Assembly (NCBI RefSeq): GCF_040683095.1
Contig: NZ_JBFBCI010000023.1
Location: 1 to 64,000 of the forward strand
Source: Sphaerisporangium sp040683095
GTDB lineage: Bacteria > Actinomycetota > Actinomycetes > Streptosporangiales > Streptosporangiaceae
Direction of reading: 5' to 3'
Length of the DNA: 64,000 nt
Part shown: positions 1 through 8,210 of the stretch, piece by piece
How positions within the stretch are numbered: the first letter of the stretch is position 1
Layout: every line of letters begins with the position of its first letter
The notes under the pieces: generated by a model
Database searches by the model: none
What the model was told of the DNA's origin: nothing
What the model saw: only the letters and a program-made list of their open reading frames with translations
Translations under genes and position numbers: made by a program

Positions 1-135
1 GTTCGCGTTGAAGACCCGCAAGATCCCGCCTACCGGTACGACCGCCCCGTCGGTGCGCTTGAGCACCGACGGGTGACGGGGAAGGTACCACGACGTCGTG
101 GCGGGCCGCTCGCGTGATGGGACGGCCGTGACGGG
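1..135 (-). other. Possible 5' part of a gene running off the left edge
   Basis: The minus strand stays open through this stretch just after the stop of the C-methyltransferase. It reads a protein-like segment (TSWYLPRHPSVLKRTDG, then a VVPVGG stretch) up to the window edge. An in-frame GTG lies near position 76, but I see no clear ribosome binding site. It could be the start of the next gene of the leftward operon, or a remnant. I do not recognise the family. Confidence 0.25.
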
Positions 136-1347
136 TCAGAGAATGTGGACCTCGGGGATGTAGAGGATCCAGCGGCCGGCGAAGTCGCTCTCCTTCGCCA
201 TGATCTCCTTGGCGTGGTTCCACGCGAACAGCACCGCGTAGTCCGGCCGGTCCTCTCGGAACACCGACGGCGCCACCACCGGGATGTGGGATCCGGCGAC
301 CACCCGGTCCTGCTTGGACGGCGTCGAGTCGCACACGTACGGGATCAGCTCGGTCCCGATCCCGCAGTAGTTGGTGACCGTGGTGATCTTGGCGGGCGCC
401 CCGTAGCCGACCACCCGCTTGCCGTCCGCCCGCAGCGAGGTGAGCAGCGCGGGCAGCTCGTCGCGGACGCGCTCGGCCCTGCGGTTGAGCTCCTCGAGCG
501 TGGCGGGCCGGTCGAGGCGCCGCGCCCGCTCAGAGGCCAGCAGCTCGTCGACGGCCGCGGTGGGGCGGCGGGCGCCGCGCTTGGCGAGCGTGTAGCGCAT
601 GGAGCCGCCGTGGATGGCCAGCGGCTCGGCGTCCACCAGGTCGAGCCCGAAGAGGCGGGCGGCGGCGCGGATGGAGCTGACGGAGAAGACGAAGGAGTGC
701 TCGTCGTAGAACAGGTCGAAGGCGGTCTGCTCGACGACGGCGCCGAGGTAGGGCTCCTCGAAGACGAACACCCCGTCGGGGCCGAGCAGCGTCACGGCGC
801 CCTTGAGCACGGAGTCGAGGTGGGAGATGTGCGCGATGACGTTGGCGCCGAAGATGACGTCGGCGGGGCCGTGCTCGGCGCGGATCTCCCCCGCGGTCTC
901 CTCGTCGAAGAAGCGCGGCAGCACCCGCACGCCTCTCGACCGGGCCAGGGCGGCCACCTCCTGGGAGGGCTCGACGCCCAGGTGCCGGACACCGGCGTCG
1001 GCGACCGTGGCGAGCATGACGCCGTCGTTGCAGCCGATCTCGACGATGAACGGGTCGTGGCCGGTCAGCTCGGTGCGCAGCAGCCGGCGCGCGACGCCGG
1101 CGAAGTGCTCGCTGTGCACGGTGGAGTTGGAGGCCCGGTACGGGTACTGGTCGTGATATCTGACTTCCTGCGGGATCTCGGCCATCAATTGCACCATCGC
1201 GCACGAGTCACACATTCCGACGATCAGCGGGTAAAAGAATTCCCCAGCCAATTGGTCAGGCTTGGGGAAGGCGTTTCCGCGTGGCTGGACACCGAGGTCT
1301 ATCGAGCCTTTCACCGGCCCAGAGCAGATGCGGCAGGAAGTCTCCAT
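136..1347 (-). CDS. SAM-dependent sugar C-methyltransferase (paralogue 1)
   Basis: The 403-residue protein has the three-part layout of NDP-deoxysugar C-3 methyltransferases of the TylCIII/NovU type. An N-terminal zinc-binding part starts with CRICSG near residue 5 and has further cysteines (CDSC) near residue 46. A Rossmann methyltransferase core follows with FIVEIGCNDG near residue 100. The C-terminal part has the conserved VVGYGAPAK segment near residue 315. Enzymes of this family use SAM to methylate C-3 of a dTDP-4-keto-2,6-dideoxysugar, giving branched sugars. A close paralogue of 407 residues lies at 18637-19860, so this may be a duplicated sugar gene. The deoxysugar starter genes are not in the window. 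The family call is firm; the exact substrate is inference. Confidence 0.85.
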   Translation of the reverse strand: METSCRICSGPVKGSIDLGVQPRGNAFPKPDQLAGEFFYPLIVGMCDSCAMVQLMAEIPQEVRYHDQYPYRASNSTVHSEHFAGVARRLLRTELTGHDPFIVEIGCNDGVMLATVADAGVRHLGVEPSQEVAALARSRGVRVLPRFFDEETAGEIRAEHGPADVIFGANVIAHISHLDSVLKGAVTLLGPDGVFVFEEPYLGAVVEQTAFDLFYDEHSFVFSVSSIRAAARLFGLDLVDAEPLAIHGGSMRYTLAKRGARRPTAAVDELLASERARRLDRPATLEELNRRAERVRDELPALLTSLRADGKRVVGYGAPAKITTVTNYCGIGTELIPYVCDSTPSKQDRVVAGSHIPVVAPSVFREDRPDYAVLFAWNHAKEIMAKESDFAGRWILYIPEVHIL

Positions 1348-1672
1348 GAATTGACGCTAACATCGCGGGGCGTTAATTCGCTTATCGCCGTTTGCGGGAT
1401 TCCCGCGCGCGCGAACGAGTCCGGGCATGCGACGGGGGCGCGGCATCGGCCACGCCCCTCCCCGATCGCGCGGTGTGCTCCCCCGCCACCGGCGGCCGTC
1501 GGATGTCCGGCCACTCTAGGTAGGTCGCGCTCGGCACCTCGCCATCGTCGCCGGTTACGGCTCCGCCCCTCGGCGCGGCCGGACATCCCGCAGGTGGAGG
1601 AGATCGGACCGGGCCGGCGGTCCCAACGTCGTCCGTTGCCGGCGGTCACCGGGGATCTCCCCCGTCGTCACA
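1348..1672. other. Intergenic spacer
   Basis: These 325 bases separate the C-methyltransferase start from the stop of the SRPBCC gene. I see no convincing coding frame, hairpin with a T-run or repeat. The part next to 1348 (GGGCGTTAATTCGC) is the most AT-rich and may hold the promoter of the leftward C-methyltransferase gene. Confidence 0.4.
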
Positions 1673-2113
1673 TTACTTGATCTTCGTGACGTACTGGTCG
1701 AGGGCGTCGAAGAAGAAGCCCCACCCCTCCGTGGCGCGGGGGAGCTCTTCCTCGGGGAGGTTGCCCTCCTGCACGAAGACCAGCTTGGTGCCGTTGCCGG
1801 CGTCGGAGAACGTGATGGTCACGGTCTCGGGGCCGGCGGCCTGCTCCGGAGCGGGCTCCCTGCCGCTGAGGTCGACCAGCGTGTAGGCCAGGCGCTCGTT
1901 CGGGACGACCTCCTGGTAGACGCCGGCGAAGGGGACCTGGGTCTGCTCGTCGACCACGATCGTGGCCTTCCACTCGCCGCCGGGGCGGACGTCCATGGAG
2001 ATGGTGTCCAGGGGCGCGCCCCACCAGTGGGTGAAGTGCTCCGGCTGGGTCCAGGCAGCGTAAACCAAGTCCCGCGGGGCGTCGAGCACGCGGGTGATAT
2101 CGATCTTGCTCAT
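1673..2113 (-). CDS. SRPBCC/AHSA1-domain protein
   Basis: This is a 146-residue START/Bet v1-fold protein. The N-terminus (SKIDITRVLDAPRDLVYAAW) and the central WWGAP and RPGGEW motifs are typical of the AHSA1 branch. These proteins form a hydrophobic cavity; some act as cyclases or ligand carriers and many have no known role. I chose ATG at 2113 because AAAGGA sits 8 bases upstream; an in-frame start 33 bases earlier lacks a ribosome binding site. It lies between the sugar methyltransferase and the PhyH gene in the same direction, but spacers on both sides argue for its own transcript. A link to the biosynthetic cluster is possible but unproven. Confidence 0.8.
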   Translation of the reverse strand: MSKIDITRVLDAPRDLVYAAWTQPEHFTHWWGAPLDTISMDVRPGGEWKATIVVDEQTQVPFAGVYQEVVPNERLAYTLVDLSGREPAPEQAAGPETVTITFSDAGNGTKLVFVQEGNLPEEELPRATEGWGFFFDALDQYVTKIK

Positions 2114-2197
2114 CGCGTCGTCCTTTCGTGTAAGCCGGATCGTCATTGTGTCCGATCGGGCTGTCCCGATCTTATTCAGGAATGCTCACTTGGGGAG

Positions 2198-3073
2198 TCA
2201 GGAGACCAGGTGACCGAGAGCGGCGTGCCTGGCCTCCTCCGACTCCAGCCAGATGTAGGGGTCGTTCATCTCCAGCCAGCCCACGCCGGGCGGGCACCGG
2301 TCGTAGCCGAGGAGCCTGCGCACCTCCTCGGGGTACTCCAGCACCCGCTCGCGCGGCACCGCGAGGTACTGGTTCTCCTCCTGGCGGAGGTTGCCCAGGT
2401 CGTAGGCGATGGTCATGCCGGTGCGGGGCGAGTCGGTGACGTTGCGCCCGCCGCCGTGGTAGACGCCGCCGAGCCAGATCAGCCCGCCGCCCGGCGGCAT
2501 CTCGGTGGGGATGGCCTCCTCGGTGGCCGGCGCCCGCTCGTCGTCCCAGTGGTGGCTCCCGGGGATCACCAGGGTGCCGCCGTTGGCGGCGGTGAACTCG
2601 CTCATCGCCAGCATGACCATGACCCTGGTGGTGGGGCCCGGGTGCGGGCGCAGGTGCAGGGCGTCGTCGCGGTGCAGCGGCTGCTTGCCCTGCCCCTTGT
2701 GGATCTGCACGAGCTGGGTGGCGCTGATCTGGATGCTCGGCACCATGTCCTGGCGCGACTTGCCGATCCACATGGGGATGGGCTTCTGCATGATGGCCCG
2801 GGCCGCGCCCAGGAACAGGCGGTGCGTGACCACGGGGGTCAGCCTCGTGGTGCGGGCGAACAGCGACGACACCCGCCGCGTGCGCAGCCCGTCGTACCAG
2901 TTGTCGCTGTAGGACTGGTCCTGCAGCGTCGGCTCCAGGTCCGCCCGCAGCCCCGCGAGCGTCTCGCTGTCCAGGAAGTCTTCGACGATCACGGCCCCGT
3001 CCCTCTCCAGGACGGCCACCACGTCGCCGAGATCGGCGTCAGATCTGACTCGGGCCAGACTCGCCACGATCAT
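2198..3073 (-). CDS. PhyH-family Fe(II)/2-oxoglutarate dioxygenase
   Basis: This 291-residue protein belongs to the phytanoyl-CoA dioxygenase family. Near residue 150 it carries HRDDALHLRPH, the HxD iron ligands, and further on YHGGGRNV supplies the distal histidine before an arginine-containing strand that would bind 2-oxoglutarate. Such enzymes hydroxylate, epoxidise or halogenate unactivated carbons and are frequent tailoring enzymes. It is the last gene of a leftward operon that begins with the NRPS at 10010, 57 bases after the acyltransferase. Several start codons cluster here (GTG 3076, ATG 3073, GTG 3067) behind GAAAGG, so the exact N-terminus is uncertain by three residues. The substrate is unknown, probably a cluster intermediate. 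Confidence 0.85.
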   Translation of the reverse strand: MIVASLARVRSDADLGDVVAVLERDGAVIVEDFLDSETLAGLRADLEPTLQDQSYSDNWYDGLRTRRVSSLFARTTRLTPVVTHRLFLGAARAIMQKPIPMWIGKSRQDMVPSIQISATQLVQIHKGQGKQPLHRDDALHLRPHPGPTTRVMVMLAMSEFTAANGGTLVIPGSHHWDDERAPATEEAIPTEMPPGGGLIWLGGVYHGGGRNVTDSPRTGMTIAYDLGNLRQEENQYLAVPRERVLEYPEEVRRLLGYDRCPPGVGWLEMNDPYIWLESEEARHAALGHLVS

Positions 3074-3130
3074 CACCTTTCTTCGGATCGGCTTTCGACG
3101 GAGCGCGCGCGGAGGTCGTCCGTCGGGGGG

Positions 3131-4378
3131 TCAGCGCACGAGCACCGGCGTGCTGGGCTCGGCGGAGCCCTTGCCGAGCTTGTTGCGCAGCCGCAGCGCC
3201 GGCTTCTCGACCGCGTAGTAGCTGATCAAGGCCGCGACGAACGCGGTGCCGTGCACGAGCAGGAGCGTGAGCCCGAAGTTCGTGGGCTCCCACAGGTTCC
3301 AGATGTAGATGGCGGGGATGTGCCACAGGAACATCGCGTACGACACCCGCCCGATGTACTGCAACGGCCTGACGGTCAGCACGCCGGTGAGGAAGCGCGA
3401 GCGCAGGTCGGGCACGGTCAGCGGCGCCAGCAGCAGGAACACGATCAGCAGGTCGATCGGTTGATCGAACAGCACGATCTCGGTGTACGGGAAGTTGGAG
3501 GTGCCCTGGTCGCCCATGGGCGAGAAGCAGTACAGGATGATGACGCCGAGCGCGACCAGCCAGGTGCGGCCGGGGTGCCGGGCGATCAGCCGGTACGGCG
3601 CCAGCCAGCCGCCGCTCTGGGCCGCGGCCGAGAGCGTGGCCAGGGCCATGCCGATGGCCAGGTAGCCGAACCAGCCGATGGGCCAGTTGCCCTGCACCGG
3701 GGGCTGGCCGAGCGAGGGGTGGTGGCTCCAGGCGCTGAAGGCGTAGCCGATGAGCACGATGGCGAAGATCGGCACCATCATGCGGCGCGCCTTGGCCTGC
3801 GGCGTCGCCGCGCCGGCGGCGAGCCGGTGGAACAGCCAGGCGAACACGGGCAACAGGATGTAGAACGCGATCTCCGTCGCCATGCTCCACGTCGACTCCA
3901 TGCCGGACGGGATGCCGCCGGCCACGTAGACGTGCTGCATGGTCAGCACCCGCACGATGTACCAGAAGCCGTAGCTGGCCTGCTCCTGGCCCGCCATCAG
4001 GAACAGCGGCGTGAACAGCGCCACCAGGGCCAGCAGCCAGAACGCGGGAAAGATGCGCAGCGCGCGCCGCCACGCGTAGGAGCCCAGGTTGTACCTCTGC
4101 GGGATGCCCTCGATGGTCTTGCGCGCGAAGGGCAGGTAGAGCAGGAAACCGGACAGGGCGAAGAGGATCGGCAGTGACTCGCGGGTGAACCGCTCGATCA
4201 CGACGGCGACCCAGCCGTTGCCGGGCTGGTCGGCGTAGCCGAGCTGCCCGGCGGCGAAGGCGGAGTGAACGGTGATGACGGCCAGCACCGCGAGTGCGCG
4301 TATTCCCTGCAGCTCAGGAAAATACTGTCCTCTGGTTTCACGTGATGGCCGGGAATCGCCGCCAATGGTGTCTGTCAT
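3131..4378 (-). CDS. Integral-membrane acyltransferase (acyltransferase 3 family)
   Basis: The protein has 415 residues and about ten hydrophobic segments. Its opening, YFPELQGIRALAVLAVITVH, is the hallmark of the OafA/acyltransferase-3 family, in which the RxxA and conserved histidine are catalytic. Members transfer acetyl or longer acyl groups across or within the cytoplasmic membrane, often onto sugars, including macrolide sugars (MdmB, AcyA). The ATG overlaps the stop of the thioesterase gene (ATGA), so the two are translationally coupled. With sugar biosynthesis genes nearby, acylation of a glycosidic part of the product is a reasonable inference. A role in surface glycan modification cannot be excluded. 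Confidence 0.88.
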   Translation of the reverse strand: MTDTIGGDSRPSRETRGQYFPELQGIRALAVLAVITVHSAFAAGQLGYADQPGNGWVAVVIERFTRESLPILFALSGFLLYLPFARKTIEGIPQRYNLGSYAWRRALRIFPAFWLLALVALFTPLFLMAGQEQASYGFWYIVRVLTMQHVYVAGGIPSGMESTWSMATEIAFYILLPVFAWLFHRLAAGAATPQAKARRMMVPIFAIVLIGYAFSAWSHHPSLGQPPVQGNWPIGWFGYLAIGMALATLSAAAQSGGWLAPYRLIARHPGRTWLVALGVIILYCFSPMGDQGTSNFPYTEIVLFDQPIDLLIVFLLLAPLTVPDLRSRFLTGVLTVRPLQYIGRVSYAMFLWHIPAIYIWNLWEPTNFGLTLLLVHGTAFVAALISYYAVEKPALRLRNKLGKGSAEPSTPVLVR

Positions 4379-5178
4379 AGGGACGCTCCTCGGAGTTGAA
4401 CAGCCCTCCCAGCTTCATGCCGCGCGGCGGGGCCGCGCATCTTCAGAATTGCTGTTATCGCGCTGACCAGCTCGGCGGCGCGGTCGCGCACGAAGAAATG
4501 GTCGCCGTCGAAAATTCGCAGCCCGCGGAAATCGGTGGTCTGCGCGCGCCACTCGGCCATGCCGCGCTCCGGCGCGACCGGGTCGCGGGTGCCGCAGAAG
4601 GCGGCGACGGGCACGGGCAGCGGCGGCTCGGCCCGGTAGGCGTACGACGCGCACAGCGTGAAGTCGGCCCTGGCCACGGGCAACATCCGCGCCAGCACGG
4701 CGGGGTCGCCGGCCAGCTCGTCGGGCAGCCCGCCGAGGGCGCGCAGCGAGGCGATGAACCGCTCGTCCCCGTCACGCGGGTCGGGTTGCGCGAGCGCGCC
4801 GCGCACCGGCCAGGCCGCGACCGCCAGCAGCTCGGGCAGGCGCCCGCCGGCCGACTGCAGCTCACGCACCATGCGGTAGCCGAGCATGGCGCCCATGCTG
4901 TGGCCGAACAGCGCGTACGGCACGCTCTGGCCCTCCAGCTCGGCGGCCAGCTCGGCGGCCAGGGCGCGGGCGGCGGTGTCGCAGTCGGTGTGCGCAGGCT
5001 CACGGTGCCGCCCGGGGCGGCCCGGCAGGGTGACGGCGCGCAGCTCGATCCAGGACGGCAGGTGCCGCGTCCAGGGGCGGAAGGCCGAGGGGCCGCCGCC
5101 CGCGCAGGGCAGGGCATAGAGGTGCAGCCTGGCCGACGGCCTCGGCTCGAAAGCCAGGTACCACGGAGGTGTTCTCAT
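4375..5178 (-). CDS. Type II thioesterase
   Basis: This alpha/beta hydrolase of 267 residues has the GHSMG nucleophile elbow (serine near residue 95), an LPGRPGRH segment near residue 50, and a late GDHFF holding the catalytic histidine. Together these are the signature of stand-alone editing thioesterases of NRPS and PKS clusters. They remove aberrant acyl or aminoacyl groups from carrier-protein thiols. Starting at ATG 5178 gives the normal family length and a 4-base ATGA overlap with the upstream acyl-CoA dehydrogenase. The reading frame is open further upstream but there overlaps the dehydrogenase antiframe and has no family sequence. Partners are probably the two NRPS proteins in this window. 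Confidence 0.92.
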   Translation of the reverse strand: MRTPPWYLAFEPRPSARLHLYALPCAGGGPSAFRPWTRHLPSWIELRAVTLPGRPGRHREPAHTDCDTAARALAAELAAELEGQSVPYALFGHSMGAMLGYRMVRELQSAGGRLPELLAVAAWPVRGALAQPDPRDGDERFIASLRALGGLPDELAGDPAVLARMLPVARADFTLCASYAYRAEPPLPVPVAAFCGTRDPVAPERGMAEWRAQTTDFRGLRIFDGDHFFVRDRAAELVSAITAILKMRGPAARHEAGRAVQLRGASL

Positions 5179-6311
5179 ATCAGCGCGTGCCCGATCAGCT
5201 CTTTCATGATCTCGGTGGTGCCGCCGTAGATGGTCTGCGCCCTGGTGTCGACGTACGCCCGCGCCACCGGGAAGTCGCGCACCACGCCGTAGCCGCCGTG
5301 CAGTTGCAGGCAGCGATCCACGACCTTCTGGCACAGCTCGGTGTTCCACCACTTGGCCATCGCCGCCTCCTCCGGCTCCAGCCGGCCCGCCGCCTCCTCG
5401 GCCACGCACCGGTCGGTGAAGGAGCGGGCCACGGCCACGGCGGTGGCCAGCTCGGCCAGGACGAAGCGGTTGTGCTGGTGCGCGCCGACGGGCAGGCCGA
5501 ACACCTGGCGGGTGCGGCAGTGCTCGATCGTGTACTCCAGCACCCGTTCGGCGGTGGCCAGCGCGGAGACCGCGATCATCATGCGTTCCCTGCGCAGCGT
5601 GCGCATGAGGTAGGCCACGCCCTTGCCCTCGCGGCCCAGCAGGTTGGCGACGGGCACCTCGACGTCGTCGAAGAAGAGCTCGACGGTGTCCATGGCGCGC
5701 ATGCCGATCTTGTCGAGCGCCTGCCCGCGCGACAGCCCTGGCCGGTCGGACTCGACGGCGATCACGCTGAGCCCGCCACCCGCGCCTTCACCCGTGCGGA
5801 CGGCCACGAGCAGCAGGTCGGCCACGGCCCCGTTGGTGACGAACGTCTTCTGCCCGTTGATCACGTAGCCCTCACCGCGCCGGACGGCGCGGCACCGCAG
5901 CCGCGCCACGTCGCTGCCGGCGTCGGGCTCGGTGATGGCCACGGCGGTGACCAGCTCTCCGCTGCAGAAGCCGGGCAGCCAGCGCGCGCGCTGCTCGGGC
6001 GTGGTGAGCGTGCGCAGGTACAGCCCGGCGATCTCGTTGTGCAGGGACAGCGCGGGCGCGTGCACGCCGGCCCGGCCCAGCTCCTCGGAGACGATCACGT
6101 GGTGCAGGTAGTCGGGGTCGCCGCCCCCGCCGTACTCGGCGGGCACGTCCATGCCGAGCAGGCCGAGCTCGCCCGCCTTGCGCCAGACGTCCCTGCCGGC
6201 CGCGCCCCGCTCCTCCCACGCGCGGTGGTTCGGCTCGATCTCCTTGGCGACGAACGTGCGCACCAGCTCGCGGAAGGCGTCGTGGTCGGCGGTGAACAGC
6301 TCACGCCGCAT
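5175..6311 (-). CDS. Acyl-CoA dehydrogenase (long-chain-like fold)
   Basis: The 378-residue flavoprotein begins with RRELFTADHDAFRELVRTFV, and its FAD/acyl-binding core is complete (ITEPDAGSDVA near residue 128, GGYGVVRDFPVAR near residue 340). The C-terminal motif is IYGGTTEIMKELI, with glycine where medium-chain enzymes have the catalytic glutamate. Long-chain and isovaleryl-type enzymes place the base elsewhere, and an RRERMM segment near residue 240 could supply it. The reaction would be alpha,beta-desaturation of an acyl-CoA or acyl-carrier thioester. It overlaps the radical SAM gene by 11 bases and the thioesterase by 4, inside the NRPS operon, so it probably desaturates a carrier-bound building block. 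Confidence 0.88.
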   Translation of the reverse strand: MRRELFTADHDAFRELVRTFVAKEIEPNHRAWEERGAAGRDVWRKAGELGLLGMDVPAEYGGGGDPDYLHHVIVSEELGRAGVHAPALSLHNEIAGLYLRTLTTPEQRARWLPGFCSGELVTAVAITEPDAGSDVARLRCRAVRRGEGYVINGQKTFVTNGAVADLLLVAVRTGEGAGGGLSVIAVESDRPGLSRGQALDKIGMRAMDTVELFFDDVEVPVANLLGREGKGVAYLMRTLRRERMMIAVSALATAERVLEYTIEHCRTRQVFGLPVGAHQHNRFVLAELATAVAVARSFTDRCVAEEAAGRLEPEEAAMAKWWNTELCQKVVDRCLQLHGGYGVVRDFPVARAYVDTRAQTIYGGTTEIMKELIGHALI

Positions 6312-8205
6312 GGTGCACCGCCGGCAGCACCGTCCACGAGGGGACGATGTCCCGCATCCGGTTCATCATGACCTGGCAGTAGCCCGCGTTGTAGTCGAGG
6401 CTGCGGTGCTTCGGATAGGGCATCTTGCGCCGGCCGACGTGGTCGACGCGCAGCCGCACCACGCCCAGGTCCGCGCCCTCGGGCAGGTCGGGCAGCTCCA
6501 GCAGCGCGGCGGCCTCCGGGGGCAGCTCGGCGACGAAGGTGTAGCGGTCCTGCTCGGCCAGCCGGATGTGCGTGAGCGGCACGCTCGGCGCGACCACCGA
6601 CTCCCGGTAGACGTACGGCCTGGCCAGCAGGTCCAGCTCGAAGGCCGGCCGCACGCCGGGCAGGTCCAGCCAGCCGCGCTCGCGCAGGAACCCCTCCAGC
6701 AGCACGTCCATCTCGCCCCGGTGGGAGTGCAGGACGTAGTGCAGCACCTTGCCGATGTTGTTGATGTCGTAGTTGCCGAGCGTGGCCACGGAGTCGGCGA
6801 AGAACCGGCAGGTCTCGGTATCGGTCCTGGTCTTGAAGTAGGAGGCGGCCGCCCGCAGGAAGTCGGTGTAGGAGCACACGCCCTGGCGGTCGAGCAGGCG
6901 CGCGACGTAGAAGCCCGCCCGCGCGTTGTAGATGCTGATGACCGCGTAGTAGAACCAGGCGCCCTCCTGGAAGTCCTCGCGGGTCACCCACTTCGTGCCG
7001 ACCACCACGTCGGCCTCGGCGACGGGGTCGTCCACCCGCACGGTGACGATGCCGAGCTCCTCCTGCTGCCGGTACATGGGCGTGTTGCGCAGCAGGAGCT
7101 GCGGATAGGAGACGACGGCGTCGGCGCCGGACGCACAGAGCTTGCCGATGCCCTCCTGGTAGGAGGCCAGGGTCTCGCCCGGCAGCGGCCAGATCAGCTC
7201 GGTATAGGAGCTGATCTTCTTCTCGCGGAGCTTGACCTGCAGCTCGACGTACGTGGACTCCTTGATGTTGGCGCGCTGCACCAGCTCCAGCGCCTGCGGG
7301 CTGGTGGTCTGCAGGGAGACGGGCTGGCTCGTGAGCATGCCGCCCTCGACCAGGATCTCGGTGATCTCCGTGACGCGGTCGGGACGGTTCTTGGCCGCCT
7401 GGATCGCCACCATCGACGGGTAGCCGTTGCGCTGCTTGCACTCCACCAGGTGGCGGGTCAGCTCGACGTCGCGCGGCAGCGCGCCCCAGTTGGCGTCGGC
7501 GACGAAGATGCTCTCCACGCCGTGCTCGCTGATCCACGACAGGTCGGACTTGACGCGGTCCAGCTCCCACCGGTGCACCTTGTCGTTGGTGGCCGCGCCC
7601 CAGTAGCAGTACGAGCACCGGTACGGGCAGCCCCGGTTGGTCTCGACGACGGCGAAGGTGTACTCGCCCCCGTCGAAGACGCCGGCCGCGAACGGCGAGG
7701 GGATCTCGTCCAGGTCCTTGATGCGGTCGGGCTGCGGGGTGGTGACGAGCTCGCCGTCGTCGTCCCAGAAGCTGACGCCCGGCACCTCGTGGAAGTTGCG
7801 CTCGCCCGCCACCTCGCGCAGGAACGCGGTGAACGGCTTCTCCCCCTCGCTGTTGCACACCAGCACGTTGCGGGCCGACGGCGGCACGTACTCCGCGGCG
7901 TGGTGCATGACCTGCGGCCCGCCGAGGATGACGTAGGCGTCGGGCCGCAGCCTGACGAGTTCGTCGCACAGCTCCTTCATGCGGCGCATATTCCACAGGT
8001 AGCAGCTCAGCCCGTAGACGTCGGCCTCCTGCGCGAGCAGGTCGGACACGAGCGTCTCCAGCGGCGTGTTCACCTCGACCGCGTGAATGGCGAAGTCGAA
8101 GTCGCGGGCCACGTCGGGGTCCTGCTGCGCGTAGGCCTGCAGGTAGCCCGAGGCCAGCGGCAGTGTGTTGGGATAGACCGTCAGCTCGACCAGGCAGGTC
8201 TTCAT
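6301..8205 (-). CDS. B12-binding domain radical SAM enzyme
   Basis: This 634-residue protein has an N-terminal cobalamin-binding Rossmann domain (residues about 1-130, with ILGGPQVMHH near 93-102). A radical SAM TIM barrel follows, with CPYRCSYC at residues 193-200 (C193, C197, C200) to hold the 4Fe-4S cluster. The C-terminal third contains a conserved NAGYCQVMMNRM segment. B12 radical SAM enzymes methylate unactivated carbons, contract rings or rearrange skeletons. The gene starts 5 bases after the NRPS stop, with GAGGG just before ATG 8205. A GTG one codon upstream is an alternative start. Position in an NRPS operon suggests an unusual C-methylation or rearrangement of the carrier-bound or free product. 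Confidence 0.88.
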   Translation of the reverse strand: MKTCLVELTVYPNTLPLASGYLQAYAQQDPDVARDFDFAIHAVEVNTPLETLVSDLLAQEADVYGLSCYLWNMRRMKELCDELVRLRPDAYVILGGPQVMHHAAEYVPPSARNVLVCNSEGEKPFTAFLREVAGERNFHEVPGVSFWDDDGELVTTPQPDRIKDLDEIPSPFAAGVFDGGEYTFAVVETNRGCPYRCSYCYWGAATNDKVHRWELDRVKSDLSWISEHGVESIFVADANWGALPRDVELTRHLVECKQRNGYPSMVAIQAAKNRPDRVTEITEILVEGGMLTSQPVSLQTTSPQALELVQRANIKESTYVELQVKLREKKISSYTELIWPLPGETLASYQEGIGKLCASGADAVVSYPQLLLRNTPMYRQQEELGIVTVRVDDPVAEADVVVGTKWVTREDFQEGAWFYYAVISIYNARAGFYVARLLDRQGVCSYTDFLRAAASYFKTRTDTETCRFFADSVATLGNYDINNIGKVLHYVLHSHRGEMDVLLEGFLRERGWLDLPGVRPAFELDLLARPYVYRESVVAPSVPLTHIRLAEQDRYTFVAELPPEAAALLELPDLPEGADLGVVRLRVDHVGRRKMPYPKHRSLDYNAGYCQVMMNRMRDIVPSWTVLPAVHHAA

Positions 8206-8210
8206 CACCC

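Noticed and set aside
2027..4177. Long plus-strand open frame opposite the PhyH and acyltransferase genes
   Set aside because: Composition rich in Arg, Gly, Val and His with no motif; it is the antisense shadow of well-supported genes.
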